This document shows, piece after piece, positions 1 to 5,310 of a stretch of DNA of 7,997 nucleotides (positions are counted from its first letter, which is position 1; each line of letters starts with the position of its first letter). The position numbers and the translations under genes were made by a program. The stretch is from assembly GCA_030151865.1 (NCBI GenBank), contig JASLCK010000228.1, positions 1 to 7,997 of the forward strand. Direction: 5' to 3'. The notes under the pieces are model-generated. The model saw only the letters and a program-made list of their open reading frames with translations, searched no databases and was not told where the DNA came from. This DNA is from Rhodospirillaceae bacterium. Its GTDB lineage: Bacteria > Pseudomonadota > Alphaproteobacteria > Rhodospirillales > Magnetospirillaceae.

Positions 1-176
1 GTGGCGATTTCCCCGCCATATTCGGCGACGACGAATTGCGGCAGTTGCGGGTCCGGGCGGACATGCAGGCCGGTCAGCCGCGCGCCATGGGCGGCCGCCA
101 TGTTGACCGCGACCTCCAGGCGGGCAGGGCACGCCTTGCTGTCGTCCACATATACCAAGATGTCCTTGAAGGCCAT
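1..176 (-). CDS. Universal stress protein (UspA family), N-terminal part, runs off left edge
   Basis: The minus strand reads from an ATG at 176 to the left edge without a stop, giving 58 residues. The start MAFKDILVYVDDS is the classic first beta strand of the Usp/adenine-nucleotide alpha-hydrolase fold. It is followed by a helix (about residues 15-30, SKACPARLEVAVNMAAAHG) and the second strand ARLTGLHV, as in UspA proteins. Family members are cytoplasmic proteins, some ATP-binding, made under stress or growth arrest. The ATP-binding G-x2-G-x9-G-S/T motif would lie in the missing C-terminal part, so ATP binding cannot be judged. The start is supported by a purine-rich AAGGGGAGG a few bases upstream and by the promoter at 216-244. 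It appears to be a unit separate from the tautomerase gene upstream on the same strand. The family call is fairly secure; the specific role is unknown. Confidence 0.82.
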   Translation of the reverse strand, partial: MAFKDILVYVDDSKACPARLEVAVNMAAAHGARLTGLHVRPDPQLPQFVVAEYGGEIA

Positions 177-215
177 GGCCCCCTCCCCTTGAAGACGTCT
201 CATGCGATTGGGCTA

Positions 216-244
216 ATTATACTCCAGCCCGTCAGGCTTGACCA
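216..244 (-). promoter_or_regulatory. Sigma-70-type promoter for the universal stress protein gene
   Basis: Read on the minus strand there is a perfect TATAAT -10 hexamer (216-221) and, after exactly 17 nt, a TGGTCA hexamer (239-244) that matches four of six bases of TTGACA. Transcription would begin near 209, leaving a leader of about 33 nt that contains the purine-rich ribosome site of the usp gene. The perfect -10 in GC-rich surroundings makes this the best promoter in the window. It suggests usp is transcribed independently of the tautomerase gene that ends at 262. Confidence 0.7.
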
Positions 245-261
245 TCGGTGGGCTGAAAATC

Positions 262-486
262 CTAGGGTGAAGTGGGCTTCGAGACTTTCTCGCGGGTGCG
301 GCGCACCGCAACGGTTTCGCCGCCAATGCCCCAATTATCCATTTCCACTTCGTCGATCACCACCACGGTGGTTGCCGGATTTTTGCCCAGCACCTCCACC
401 AGCAGGTCGGTTGCCCCCTTGATCAGACGGGCTTTTTGTTCGGCGGTTACGCCTTCGCGGGTGATCTTGATGTTGACGTAGGGCAT
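262..486 (-). CDS. 4-oxalocrotonate tautomerase family protein (small, Pro-1 type)
   Basis: A 74-residue protein beginning M-PYVNIKITREGVT. After removal of Met the N-terminus is proline, the general base of the tautomerase superfamily. The beta-alpha-beta pattern (strand 2-8, helix about 14-33, strand about 37-44) and the late motif DNWGIGGE match 4-oxalocrotonate tautomerase-like proteins, which act as small oligomers on enol/keto or related alpha,beta-unsaturated acids. Aligned by eye to Pseudomonas putida 4-OT, the position of Arg39 is Val and no arginine falls at Arg11, so the substrate probably differs from 4-oxalocrotonate. Phe50 is replaced by Trp, as in many homologues. The ATG at 486 is preceded by AAGGAAA at good distance. 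The first 40 nt overlap the 3' end of the MFS transporter gene on the same strand, so the two are probably co-transcribed and perhaps translationally coupled. The family call is strong; the substrate is unknown. Confidence 0.88.
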   Translation of the reverse strand: MPYVNIKITREGVTAEQKARLIKGATDLLVEVLGKNPATTVVVIDEVEMDNWGIGGETVAVRRTREKVSKPTSP

Positions 487-1655
487 GGGACGTTTCCTTT
501 TCCTTTTTCATAGGCGAACGAAAGCAACGACAGCAGGGCCGAAGCCAGGACCGCCAGGGCCGCACCCGACAAGGGCAGGGTGAAATCCCCATCCTTGCCC
601 GCCGTCAGACCGGCCAGTAATGGGCCCAGGATTTGCCCGACGCTGTAAAGGGCGGTGGCAAAGGCGGCGGCCTGACCTGCCTGATGGGGGCGCAAGCGTG
701 CCGCCAGACTGAGCGACAGGCTGACAATGCCGATAAAGGTGCCGCCAAACAGCATGGCCGACAGCAAGCCGGGCAGGGCGCCGCCCCACAGGGGCAGAAC
801 AATGCCGATGGCTTGGGCGATATAGGCGACGCTTAGGGCTATCCAGGGGCCGGTGCGCCGCGCCAGAAGGCTCCACAACAACAGCGAGGGGGCGGCTGCC
901 AGACCGGCTAAAATCCAGGCGACCGAGCCCAGAGCCGCCGTCTCCGGCGCTTGTTTCAGCACTCGCACAATAAAGGTGCCCGAGACGATATAGCCCATCC
1001 CTTCCAGCGAATAAGCCGCCAGCAGCAGCCAAAACAGAATCTTGCCGCTGTTTGTCCCTTCGTCGGGTGCAGCGGGGCGGGCGGTCATGGCGGCATGGGA
1101 ATGACCGGGCAAAGTCCAGGCAGGCAGCAGCAGTGCCAGGGCGAATATCCCCAGACAGAGCCATGACAATTGCCAGCCGGGCAGGCATTGGGTGATCAGG
1201 CCGGATAGGGCGATCCCCCACCCGACACCGGAAAAATGCACCGCCGCCCCGGTGGATCCGGTGGCCGCGCCGCTTTCCAGGACAAAGGCGGTGGATAGGC
1301 TGAAAATCATGCCGCTGGCAACACCTGCGCCAAAACGCACCACATTCCAGACCGTCATATCCAGGGGGGGGACCATCAGCAGAATGCAGGCTACCCCCAA
1401 GATCAGGCCGATGCGCAGACCCAAGCCGCGCCGTTGGTGGGAAAGGCGTCCGCCCAGCACTACGCCGACCAGATAGCCGAACAGGTTGAACGACGCCATC
1501 AGCCCGGCGGCGCGATCATCAAACCCCAAATCGCTTTGCATGGCGGGCAGCACGGCGGTAAAGGCGAAGCGGCCAATTCCCATGGCCGCCATCAGGGCAG
1601 TCAGACCGCACAATTGGATACGCCAGCGCTGGGCTGCGGACATGGGATGTTGCAT
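447..1655 (-). CDS. YbfB/YjiJ-family MFS transporter
   Basis: A 402-residue integral membrane protein with about 12 hydrophobic segments. The first is LTALMAAMGIGRFAFTAVLP near residues 15-35, and G-R-F-A-F-T is typical of the YbfB/YjiJ (MFS_4) group. The loop after the second helix carries the MFS-type GGRLSHQRRG basic motif. A polar, Ala/Pro/His-rich loop in the middle separates the two six-helix halves. Such proteins are inner-membrane, proton-driven transporters, usually suspected exporters of small molecules. The ATG at 1655 is chosen because a perfect AAGGAGG lies 8 nt upstream and homology begins just after it; the reading frame stays open far upstream, but that extension is antisense to lysR. 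The last 12 residues are hydrophilic, overlap the tautomerase start and look like a tail. The divergent LysR gene and the operator between them suggest LysR control. The transported compound cannot be read from the sequence. Confidence 0.87.
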   Translation of the reverse strand: MQHPMSAAQRWRIQLCGLTALMAAMGIGRFAFTAVLPAMQSDLGFDDRAAGLMASFNLFGYLVGVVLGGRLSHQRRGLGLRIGLILGVACILLMVPPLDMTVWNVVRFGAGVASGMIFSLSTAFVLESGAATGSTGAAVHFSGVGWGIALSGLITQCLPGWQLSWLCLGIFALALLLPAWTLPGHSHAAMTARPAAPDEGTNSGKILFWLLLAAYSLEGMGYIVSGTFIVRVLKQAPETAALGSVAWILAGLAAAPSLLLWSLLARRTGPWIALSVAYIAQAIGIVLPLWGGALPGLLSAMLFGGTFIGIVSLSLSLAARLRPHQAGQAAAFATALYSVGQILGPLLAGLTAGKDGDFTLPLSGAALAVLASALLSLLSFAYEKGKGNVPCPTSTSRSPAKA

Positions 1656-1675
1656 CGATGGGGCCTCCTTCCACC

Positions 1676-1705
1676 TTGTCAAGGATGGCGGGGAAGAGGT
1701 ATCAA
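1676..1705 (+). promoter_or_regulatory. Putative promoter of the LysR-family gene
   Basis: TTGTCA (1676-1681; five of six to TTGACA) is followed after 18 nt by TATCAA (1700-1705; four of six to TATAAT). The -10 overlaps the LysR-type operator at 1701-1715, an arrangement that would let the regulator repress its own transcription, as many family members do. The hexamer matches are moderate and the promoter is inferred only from them. Confidence 0.4.
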
Positions 1706-1735
1706 TACAAATGATTAGTTTTGATATTTCATATC
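1700..1735. promoter_or_regulatory. LysR-type operator region between divergent lysR-like and MFS genes
   Basis: This is a strikingly AT-rich patch in GC-rich DNA. It holds ATCA-N7-TGAT at 1701-1715, an exact LysR-family box (T-N11-A core, T1702 and A1714). A second, perfect inverted repeat GATAT-TTC-ATATC lies at 1723-1735. TATCAA (1700-1705) is also mirrored by TTGATA (1721-1726), 15 nt apart. Two adjacent dyads upstream of a divergently transcribed target are the normal recognition-plus-activation site layout of LysR regulators. No good sigma-70 hexamers are visible for the leftward MFS gene, which fits a promoter that needs activation. Sequence symmetry is seen directly; binding is inferred. 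Confidence 0.65.
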
Positions 1736-1751
1736 TCTGATGGTGAATTGT

Positions 1752-2600
1752 ATGGAAACCAGCGCCCTGCGAATGTTTCGTGCCGTCGCCGAAACCGGTA
1801 GCGTTTCCCGTGCCGCCGAAAAGATGAATTGCGTCCAATCCAACGTCACCGCCCGCCTGAAAAAGTTGGAGGAGGAATTGGACGCCCCATTGTTTACCCG
1901 CACAGCGCGGGGCATGGTGCCGACCCCGGCCGGGCGGGTGTTGCAGGATTATGCCCAGCGTCTGCTGGGACTGGTGGACGAAGCCGCCCGCGCTGTCCGC
2001 GCCGTGCGCCAAGGGGGCGGACCGTTGGCCCTGGGGTCGATGGAAACCACGGCGGCGGTACGGTTGCCCGCCATTCTTGCCCATTTTCATCAAGACTATC
2101 CCGATGTGGATTTGTCGCTGATCACCGGCAATAGCGAGGAAATGGTGCAGGGTGTGCTGGACCGCCGCCTGGATGGCGCCTTGGTGGGGGGCGCGGTCGA
2201 TCATCCCGATCTGGCCAGTAAGATCATCTATAATGAGGAACTGGTGCTGGTGCATGACGGCGAACGGGCCACCAAGCCGGTGTTGCTGACCTTTCGGCGC
2301 GGCTGCTTCTATCGCGCCCAGGCCGAACGCTGGCTGCGCGAAAGCGGGCGCTTGCCGGTGCGGGTGATGGAGTTCGGCACCCTGGATGGAATTTTGGGCT
2401 GCGTGGCGGCGGGCATGGGCTGCACGGTTCTGCCCCGTGTGGTGGTGGAGCGCCCGCAATATGCTGCCCTGGTCTGTTTCGAGCCCTTGCCGCCCCAGAT
2501 CGCTCACGCCCCCACCAGCCTGATCTGGCGCATCGATGCGCCGGAAAATCCGGTACTGCGGGCTTTTTCCGATTATTGCGGCACTCAGACCGCCCGATAA
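1752..2600 (+). CDS. LysR-family transcriptional regulator
   Basis: A 282-residue cytoplasmic DNA-binding regulator. Residues 1-60 form the winged helix-turn-helix: ALRMFRAVAETGSVSRAAE, then the recognition helix CVQSNVTARLKKLEEEL and the wing LFTRTARGMVPTPAG, all diagnostic of LysR. QSNVTAR is typical of the YofA/SoxR-like subgroup. Residues from about 88 to the end form the periplasmic-binding-protein-like effector domain, with the PAILAHFHQDYPDVDLSLITGN signature at its start and a late GILGCVAAGMGCTVLPR segment. The ATG at 1752 is preferred because GGTGA lies 5 nt upstream and family members begin METSxLRMF. An in-frame ATG at 1740 would add four residues (MVNC) but has no ribosome site. 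The gene is divergent from the MFS/tautomerase pair, which is the likely target. The effector is unknown but is probably related to the transporter's substrate. Confidence 0.92.
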   Translation: METSALRMFRAVAETGSVSRAAEKMNCVQSNVTARLKKLEEELDAPLFTRTARGMVPTPAGRVLQDYAQRLLGLVDEAARAVRAVRQGGGPLALGSMETTAAVRLPAILAHFHQDYPDVDLSLITGNSEEMVQGVLDRRLDGALVGGAVDHPDLASKIIYNEELVLVHDGERATKPVLLTFRRGCFYRAQAERWLRESGRLPVRVMEFGTLDGILGCVAAGMGCTVLPRVVVERPQYAALVCFEPLPPQIAHAPTSLIWRIDAPENPVLRAFSDYCGTQTAR

Positions 2601-2620
2601 TGTCCGGGCGGTCTGAGTGC
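2581..2620. terminator. Perfect 16-bp stem-loop at the lysR/tyrS convergence
   Basis: The arms GCACTCAGACCGCCCG (2581-2596) and its exact reverse complement (2605-2620) enclose an 8-nt loop. The left arm encodes the last residues of the LysR protein and its TAA stop lies at the stem/loop edge (2598-2600). The structure sits between two converging genes, with tyrS ending at 2628, so it is likely a bidirectional transcription end or 3' stabilising hairpin. Neither side has a T-run, so it is not a canonical rho-independent terminator. The symmetry is certain; the function is inferred. Confidence 0.65.
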
Positions 2621-2627
2621 TTGCAGG

Positions 2628-3842
2628 TCAAAGGCGGCTTTTGATCAGGACATGGCGTTTGCGCCCCGCCGACAGGCGCAAGCCATCGCTTTGCTGCAAC
2701 TGGTCGGGGCTGATCCGTGCCGCCTCGTCGCTGATCGGTTCGCCGTTCAGTCTGGCCCCGCCTGCCGCAATCAGTCGCCGCGCTTCGCCTTTCGACGCTG
2801 TCAGACCCGACAGCACCAGCAGGTCCACCAAAGGCAGGCCATCCCCGATTTGTTGGGCGGTCAGGGACAGGCAGGGCAAGCCCGCCGCTGCTGCGGCAGC
2901 GCCGTGGATCAAGGCAGTGATTTCGTCGGCCAGAAGAGCCTTGGCGTCGTTGATTTCCACGCCTTGTAACTGCTCCAGCCGGGCAATTTCGCTGAGCGGC
3001 AGTTCGGTGAACAGGCGTAGAAAGCGGCCAACATCAGCATCTTCGGTATTGCGCCAAAACTGCCAGAAATCATAAGCCGACAACCGGTCTGCACTCAGCC
3101 ACACCGCACCCTGAGCGGTCTTGCCCATTTTGGCCCCGGAAGCGGTGGTCAGAAGCGGTGTGGTCAGACCGAATAGGGACAGACCGCTGCCGCGTCGTCC
3201 CAGTTCCACCCCATTGACGATATTGCCCCATTGATCCGATCCGCCCATTTGCAGGCGGCAGCCGTGACGCCGTGCCAGTTCGACGAAGTCAAAGGCTTGC
3301 AGCAGCATGTAGTTGAATTCAAGAAAGGTCAGCGATTGTTCCCGCTCTAACCGCTGCTTGACCGAGTCAAAGCTGAGCATGCGGTTGACGGTGAAATGTC
3401 GCCCGAAATCCCGCAGGAAGGGGACATAGCCCAGTTCATCCAGCCAATCCGCATTGTTGGCCATCACCGCGTCGGTGGGGCCATCGCCAAATTTCAGCAG
3501 GGCGTTGAATACCTGGGAAATGCCGGAAATGTTGGCGGCAATGCGCTGATCATCCAGCAAAGGCCGACTGGTATCGCGAAAGCTGGGGTCGCCAATGCGC
3601 GTTGTCCCGCCGCCCATCAGGGCAATGGGCTTGTTGCCGGTGCGTTGCAGCCAGCGCAAGGCCATGATCGATAAAAGATGCCCCACATGCAGGCTGTCGG
3701 CGGTGGCGTCAAACCCGACATAGGCACTGACCGGACAGGTCAGAAACTCCCGGTCCAGGGCGTCCAGATCGGTGCATTGGTGAATGAAGCCGCGTTCGGC
3801 CATGACGGCCAGAAACTCGGATTTGGGGGCGGGGGTGGACAT
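2628..3842 (-). CDS. tyrS: Tyrosyl-tRNA synthetase
   Basis: A 404-residue class I aminoacyl-tRNA synthetase that charges tRNA-Tyr in the cytoplasm. The Rossmann catalytic domain comes first: tyrosine-site YVGFDAT (41-47), the HIGH motif as HVGH (52-55), GGGTTRIGDPS (77-87), the substrate-binding block YMLLQAFDF (178-186), GGSDQWGNI (200-208), and the KMSKS loop as KMGKT (238-242), a variant normal for bacterial TyrRS. An anticodon-binding helical region follows, and an S4 RNA-binding domain closes the protein (about 335-400, LLVLSGLTASKGEARRLI, then LNGEPI). Length is normal for the bacterial single-domain type. The ATG at 3842 follows AGGAGA by 7 nt; a TTG one codon earlier is possible but less likely. 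It is transcribed alone, converges on the LysR gene, and has a long structured leader. Confidence 0.97.
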   Translation of the reverse strand: MSTPAPKSEFLAVMAERGFIHQCTDLDALDREFLTCPVSAYVGFDATADSLHVGHLLSIMALRWLQRTGNKPIALMGGGTTRIGDPSFRDTSRPLLDDQRIAANISGISQVFNALLKFGDGPTDAVMANNADWLDELGYVPFLRDFGRHFTVNRMLSFDSVKQRLEREQSLTFLEFNYMLLQAFDFVELARRHGCRLQMGGSDQWGNIVNGVELGRRGSGLSLFGLTTPLLTTASGAKMGKTAQGAVWLSADRLSAYDFWQFWRNTEDADVGRFLRLFTELPLSEIARLEQLQGVEINDAKALLADEITALIHGAAAAAAGLPCLSLTAQQIGDGLPLVDLLVLSGLTASKGEARRLIAAGGARLNGEPISDEAARISPDQLQQSDGLRLSAGRKRHVLIKSRL

Positions 3843-3845
3843 CAA

Positions 3846-3973
3846 AGCATCTCCTGGCCGGAAGGCCGGAGAGCCAGACCGTTGAACACACGCGACCGCC
3901 GACCTTGCGGCGGTTCAGTGTCTTAAACGATAACGATGATCGACACGCCGCCCTGATGGTGCGGCGCATAATA
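3846..3973 (-). promoter_or_regulatory. Structured 5' leader of tyrS with putative -10
   Basis: On the minus strand, TATTAT (3968-3973; five of six to TATAAT) is a possible -10, though the -35 18 nt away (AAGATA) is poor. Downstream come three hairpins. At 3946-3966 CGCCGC pairs with GCGGCG around a 9-nt loop. At 3888-3921 a 7-bp ACCGCCG/CGGCGGT stem is extended across a 3x3 internal loop by ACAC/GTGT. At 3856-3867 GGCC-N4-GGCC lies directly beside the AGGAG ribosome site. The pairings are visible in the sequence. A control function on tyrS is inference; it does not look like a Firmicutes T-box. Confidence 0.35.
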
Positions 3974-4004
3974 GCGACAGGTTGGGATGGCTATCTTGAT
4001 CATG

Positions 4005-4026
4005 GGGTCAGGATTTACTCCTGCCC
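4005..4026. repeat. Small imperfect palindrome (REP-like hairpin)
   Basis: GGG-t-CAGGA (4005-4013) pairs with TCCTG-CCC (4019-4026) across a 5-nt TTTAC loop, giving 8 bp with one bulged T. It lies in the noncoding stretch between tyrS and the copper gene terminator. GGGTCAGGA-type palindromes are often dispersed in proteobacterial genomes, so this may be a degenerate repetitive extragenic palindrome. With only one copy in the window that cannot be confirmed. Confidence 0.3.
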
Positions 4027-4060
4027 GAAGGGGGTGGTCAAGGTTTGGGTGACAGCCATG

Positions 4061-4092
4061 AAAAAAGCCGGCTCCTGGAGGAACCGGCTTTT
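4061..4092 (-). terminator. Rho-independent terminator after the PCu(A)C copper chaperone gene
   Basis: A stem of AAAAGCCGG (4063-4071) with CCGGCTTTT (4084-4092), extended inward by TCC/GGA across one mismatch around a TGGA loop. On the minus strand the stem is followed by six T residues, the classic intrinsic terminator form, 18 nt past the stop of the chaperone gene. The plus-strand side ends in TTTT, so it could also work in the other direction, though no plus-strand gene leads into it. Confidence 0.88.
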
Positions 4093-4109
4093 CCGATCAG
4101 GCCAGAGGC

Positions 4110-4676
4110 TTACTGCTTCTGATTCATATCCATCTTGGAATGATCCATGTCCATCTTCGAATGGTCCATGTCCATGTTGGAATGATCCATCTTTTCGTGG
4201 TCATGGCCTTCCATATGTTCCAGCGGATTGGCGCCGGGCTTGTCCACCTTGATGGTGACTTCGACGGTGCCCGCCTTTTCAAAGGTCAGGGTCAGGGGGA
4301 TCTTGTCGCCGTCGGCCAGGGGCTTGGCCAGGTTCATCAGCATGATATGCAGCCCGCCCGGCTTCAGTTCGGCCTTGCCGTGCGCCGGGATTTCGATGCC
4401 GCCTTCAACCGCGCGCATCTTCATCACGCCGTTGTCCATCAGATGGGTGTGCAACTCGGCGGTCTTGGCGGCGGGGGTCGCAGCCGATACCAGGCGGTCA
4501 GCCTGATCGCCGTTGTTTTCGATGATCATGAAACCAGCCCCGTTCGCAGCCGGGGTGGCGCGGCTCCAGGGATGGATGATGGTCAGCGAACCGGCCTTGT
4601 ATTCATGGGCGGAAACAGACCCGACGACGGCAACGCAGGCAATGGCGGCAGCCGCGAACAAACGCGAAAACTTCAT
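4110..4676 (-). CDS. PCu(A)C-family periplasmic copper chaperone with Met/His-rich tail
   Basis: A 188-residue secreted protein. Residues 1-23 are a signal peptide (KFSR, hydrophobic core, cleavage SVSA|HE), leaving an N-terminal His on the mature protein. The PCu(A)C beta-sandwich domain follows (about 26-146): HPWSRATP at 35-42, then the copper site with His76, Met87, His110 and Met112 in ELHTH...MKM...GGLHIMLM, matching the family's H-M-H-x-M arrangement. These chaperones bind Cu(I) in the periplasm and deliver it, for example to the CuA site of cytochrome oxidase, often with a Sco protein. Beyond the domain, residues 154-184 form a tail rich in His, Met and Asp with three MDHSxMD heptads, an added metal-binding segment beyond the core domain. 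The ATG at 4676 has AAGGA 8 nt upstream. It lies 34 nt after the DUF2946-like gene on the same strand and before a strong terminator, so the two form an operon. Confidence 0.93.
   Translation of the reverse strand: MKFSRLFAAAAIACVAVVGSVSAHEYKAGSLTIIHPWSRATPAANGAGFMIIENNGDQADRLVSAATPAAKTAELHTHLMDNGVMKMRAVEGGIEIPAHGKAELKPGGLHIMLMNLAKPLADGDKIPLTLTFEKAGTVEVTIKVDKPGANPLEHMEGHDHEKMDHSNMDMDHSKMDMDHSKMDMNQKQ
4125..4187. repeat. Three tandem 21-bp repeats encoding the MDHSxMD tail
   Basis: Three consecutive 21-bp units (4125-4145, 4146-4166, 4167-4187) differ at only a few positions each and encode the heptads of the copper chaperone tail in the minus direction. The unit is a multiple of three, so copy-number changes by slippage or recombination would keep the frame and change the number of metal-binding heptads. 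Confidence 0.85.
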
Positions 4677-4710
4677 GGGAAATATCCTTCAAGAAAGAAC
4701 CAAACGAATG

Positions 4711-5145
4711 TCAGGCGATCTTGAAGGTCGAGGGCGGGCCGCGGGGATCCTGCGGGCGATAGGCCCGCGCCACCCAGGGCAAACTGGTCGGCGGCGCATC
4801 AGGAATGACGCTGACGACGGGGGGAGTTGCCGGCAGCACAGGTGCTGCAGCCAGCAGACCGGAACCCGGATGGGTAAGCGGTGAACAGAACAGGCAAAGC
4901 TGGGCGTGAGTTTGGGTCGGGGCTTGTCGCGGTGCCTCGGACCCGACGTCGTCCAAACGCTGCATGCCGGCGGGCGTGCAGATGTAATGGACCAACGCTT
5001 CGAACGACGCCAGTTCGCCGCTGGGGCTGGGCAGAATCGGTAAAGACCCGCCAGCCAGCGCAAGGACAAACATCCACAGGCCAACGATCCGCGGCATCGG
5101 ATTGTTGAACAGGGTCAAGACCCGCATGTGAAAGAGTTTGCGCAT
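4711..5145 (-). CDS. DUF2946-like small membrane/periplasmic protein, copper-associated
   Basis: A 144-residue protein with one hydrophobic segment near the N-terminus (about 20-38, IVGLWMFVLALAGGSLPIL), which may anchor it or act as a signal. Features fitting DUF2946 are ICTPAG (55-60), a C-x-F-C pair (Cys84, Cys87), a Pro/Ala/Val-rich hydrophobic stretch, and the terminal ARAYRPQDPRGPP, like the ARxPRxPP endings of that family. Members commonly lie beside copper genes; their biochemical role is not established, though paired Cys suggest metal handling. The ATG at 5145 is chosen because GGAAA lies about 8 nt upstream; ATGs at 5127 and 5097 and a TTG at 5193 are in frame and cannot be excluded. 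It is the first gene of a two-gene unit with the PCu(A)C chaperone. The family call is by eye from short motifs. Confidence 0.65.
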   Translation of the reverse strand: MRKLFHMRVLTLFNNPMPRIVGLWMFVLALAGGSLPILPSPSGELASFEALVHYICTPAGMQRLDDVGSEAPRQAPTQTHAQLCLFCSPLTHPGSGLLAAAPVLPATPPVVSVIPDAPPTSLPWVARAYRPQDPRGPPSTFKIA

Positions 5146-5235
5146 GTCGGCAGTTTCCGATTTGCGCCGGACGGAGTCAATAACTCTGGTCAAGCATGGC
5201 GGGACGCAAGGCCCGGTTTTTCACGGTTTGCGCCA

Positions 5236-5263
5236 TTGCGCCGTTGGCACGGTGGGTTATATT
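5236..5263 (+). promoter_or_regulatory. Putative promoter of the SDR gene
   Basis: TATATT (5258-5263; five of six to TATAAT) lies 16 nt after TTGCGC (5236-5241; three of six to TTGACA). Transcription would start near 5270, leaving about 40 nt before the ATG at 5311. The AT-rich -10 region stands out locally; the -35 is weak. Confidence 0.4.
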
Positions 5264-5310
5264 TATGCGCATGAATTAACGGGGCTGATCAACAGGGCGG
5301 ACCAGATATC

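Noticed and set aside
225..255. CAGCCC/GGGCTG inverted repeat after the tautomerase gene as a terminator
   Set aside because: The stem is only 6 bp with a 19-nt loop and no T-run, and it overlaps the usp promoter.
1656..2507. Long open minus-strand frame in phase with the MFS gene, upstream of its chosen start
   Set aside because: It is antisense to the well-supported LysR gene, its translation is Gln/His/Gly-rich and unlike any domain, and the MFS gene has a perfect ribosome site at 1655.
3905..4252. Plus-strand frame across the tyrS-copper intergenic gap
   Set aside because: It crosses the chaperone terminator and the repeat tail antisense, has no ribosome site, and its composition is not protein-like.
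4140..4724. 194-codon open plus-strand frame
   Set aside because: It is the reverse of the PCu(A)C chaperone gene; the repeated HV/HM pattern is just the antisense of the MDHS repeats.
5171..5190. TTGACTCCG and imperfect dyad resembling half of a MerR-type copper/mercury operator upstream of the copper genes
   Set aside because: The second half-site is poor and no -10 hexamer lies at the 19-20 nt spacing that MerR-family promoters need; no MerR-type regulator gene is nearby in the window.
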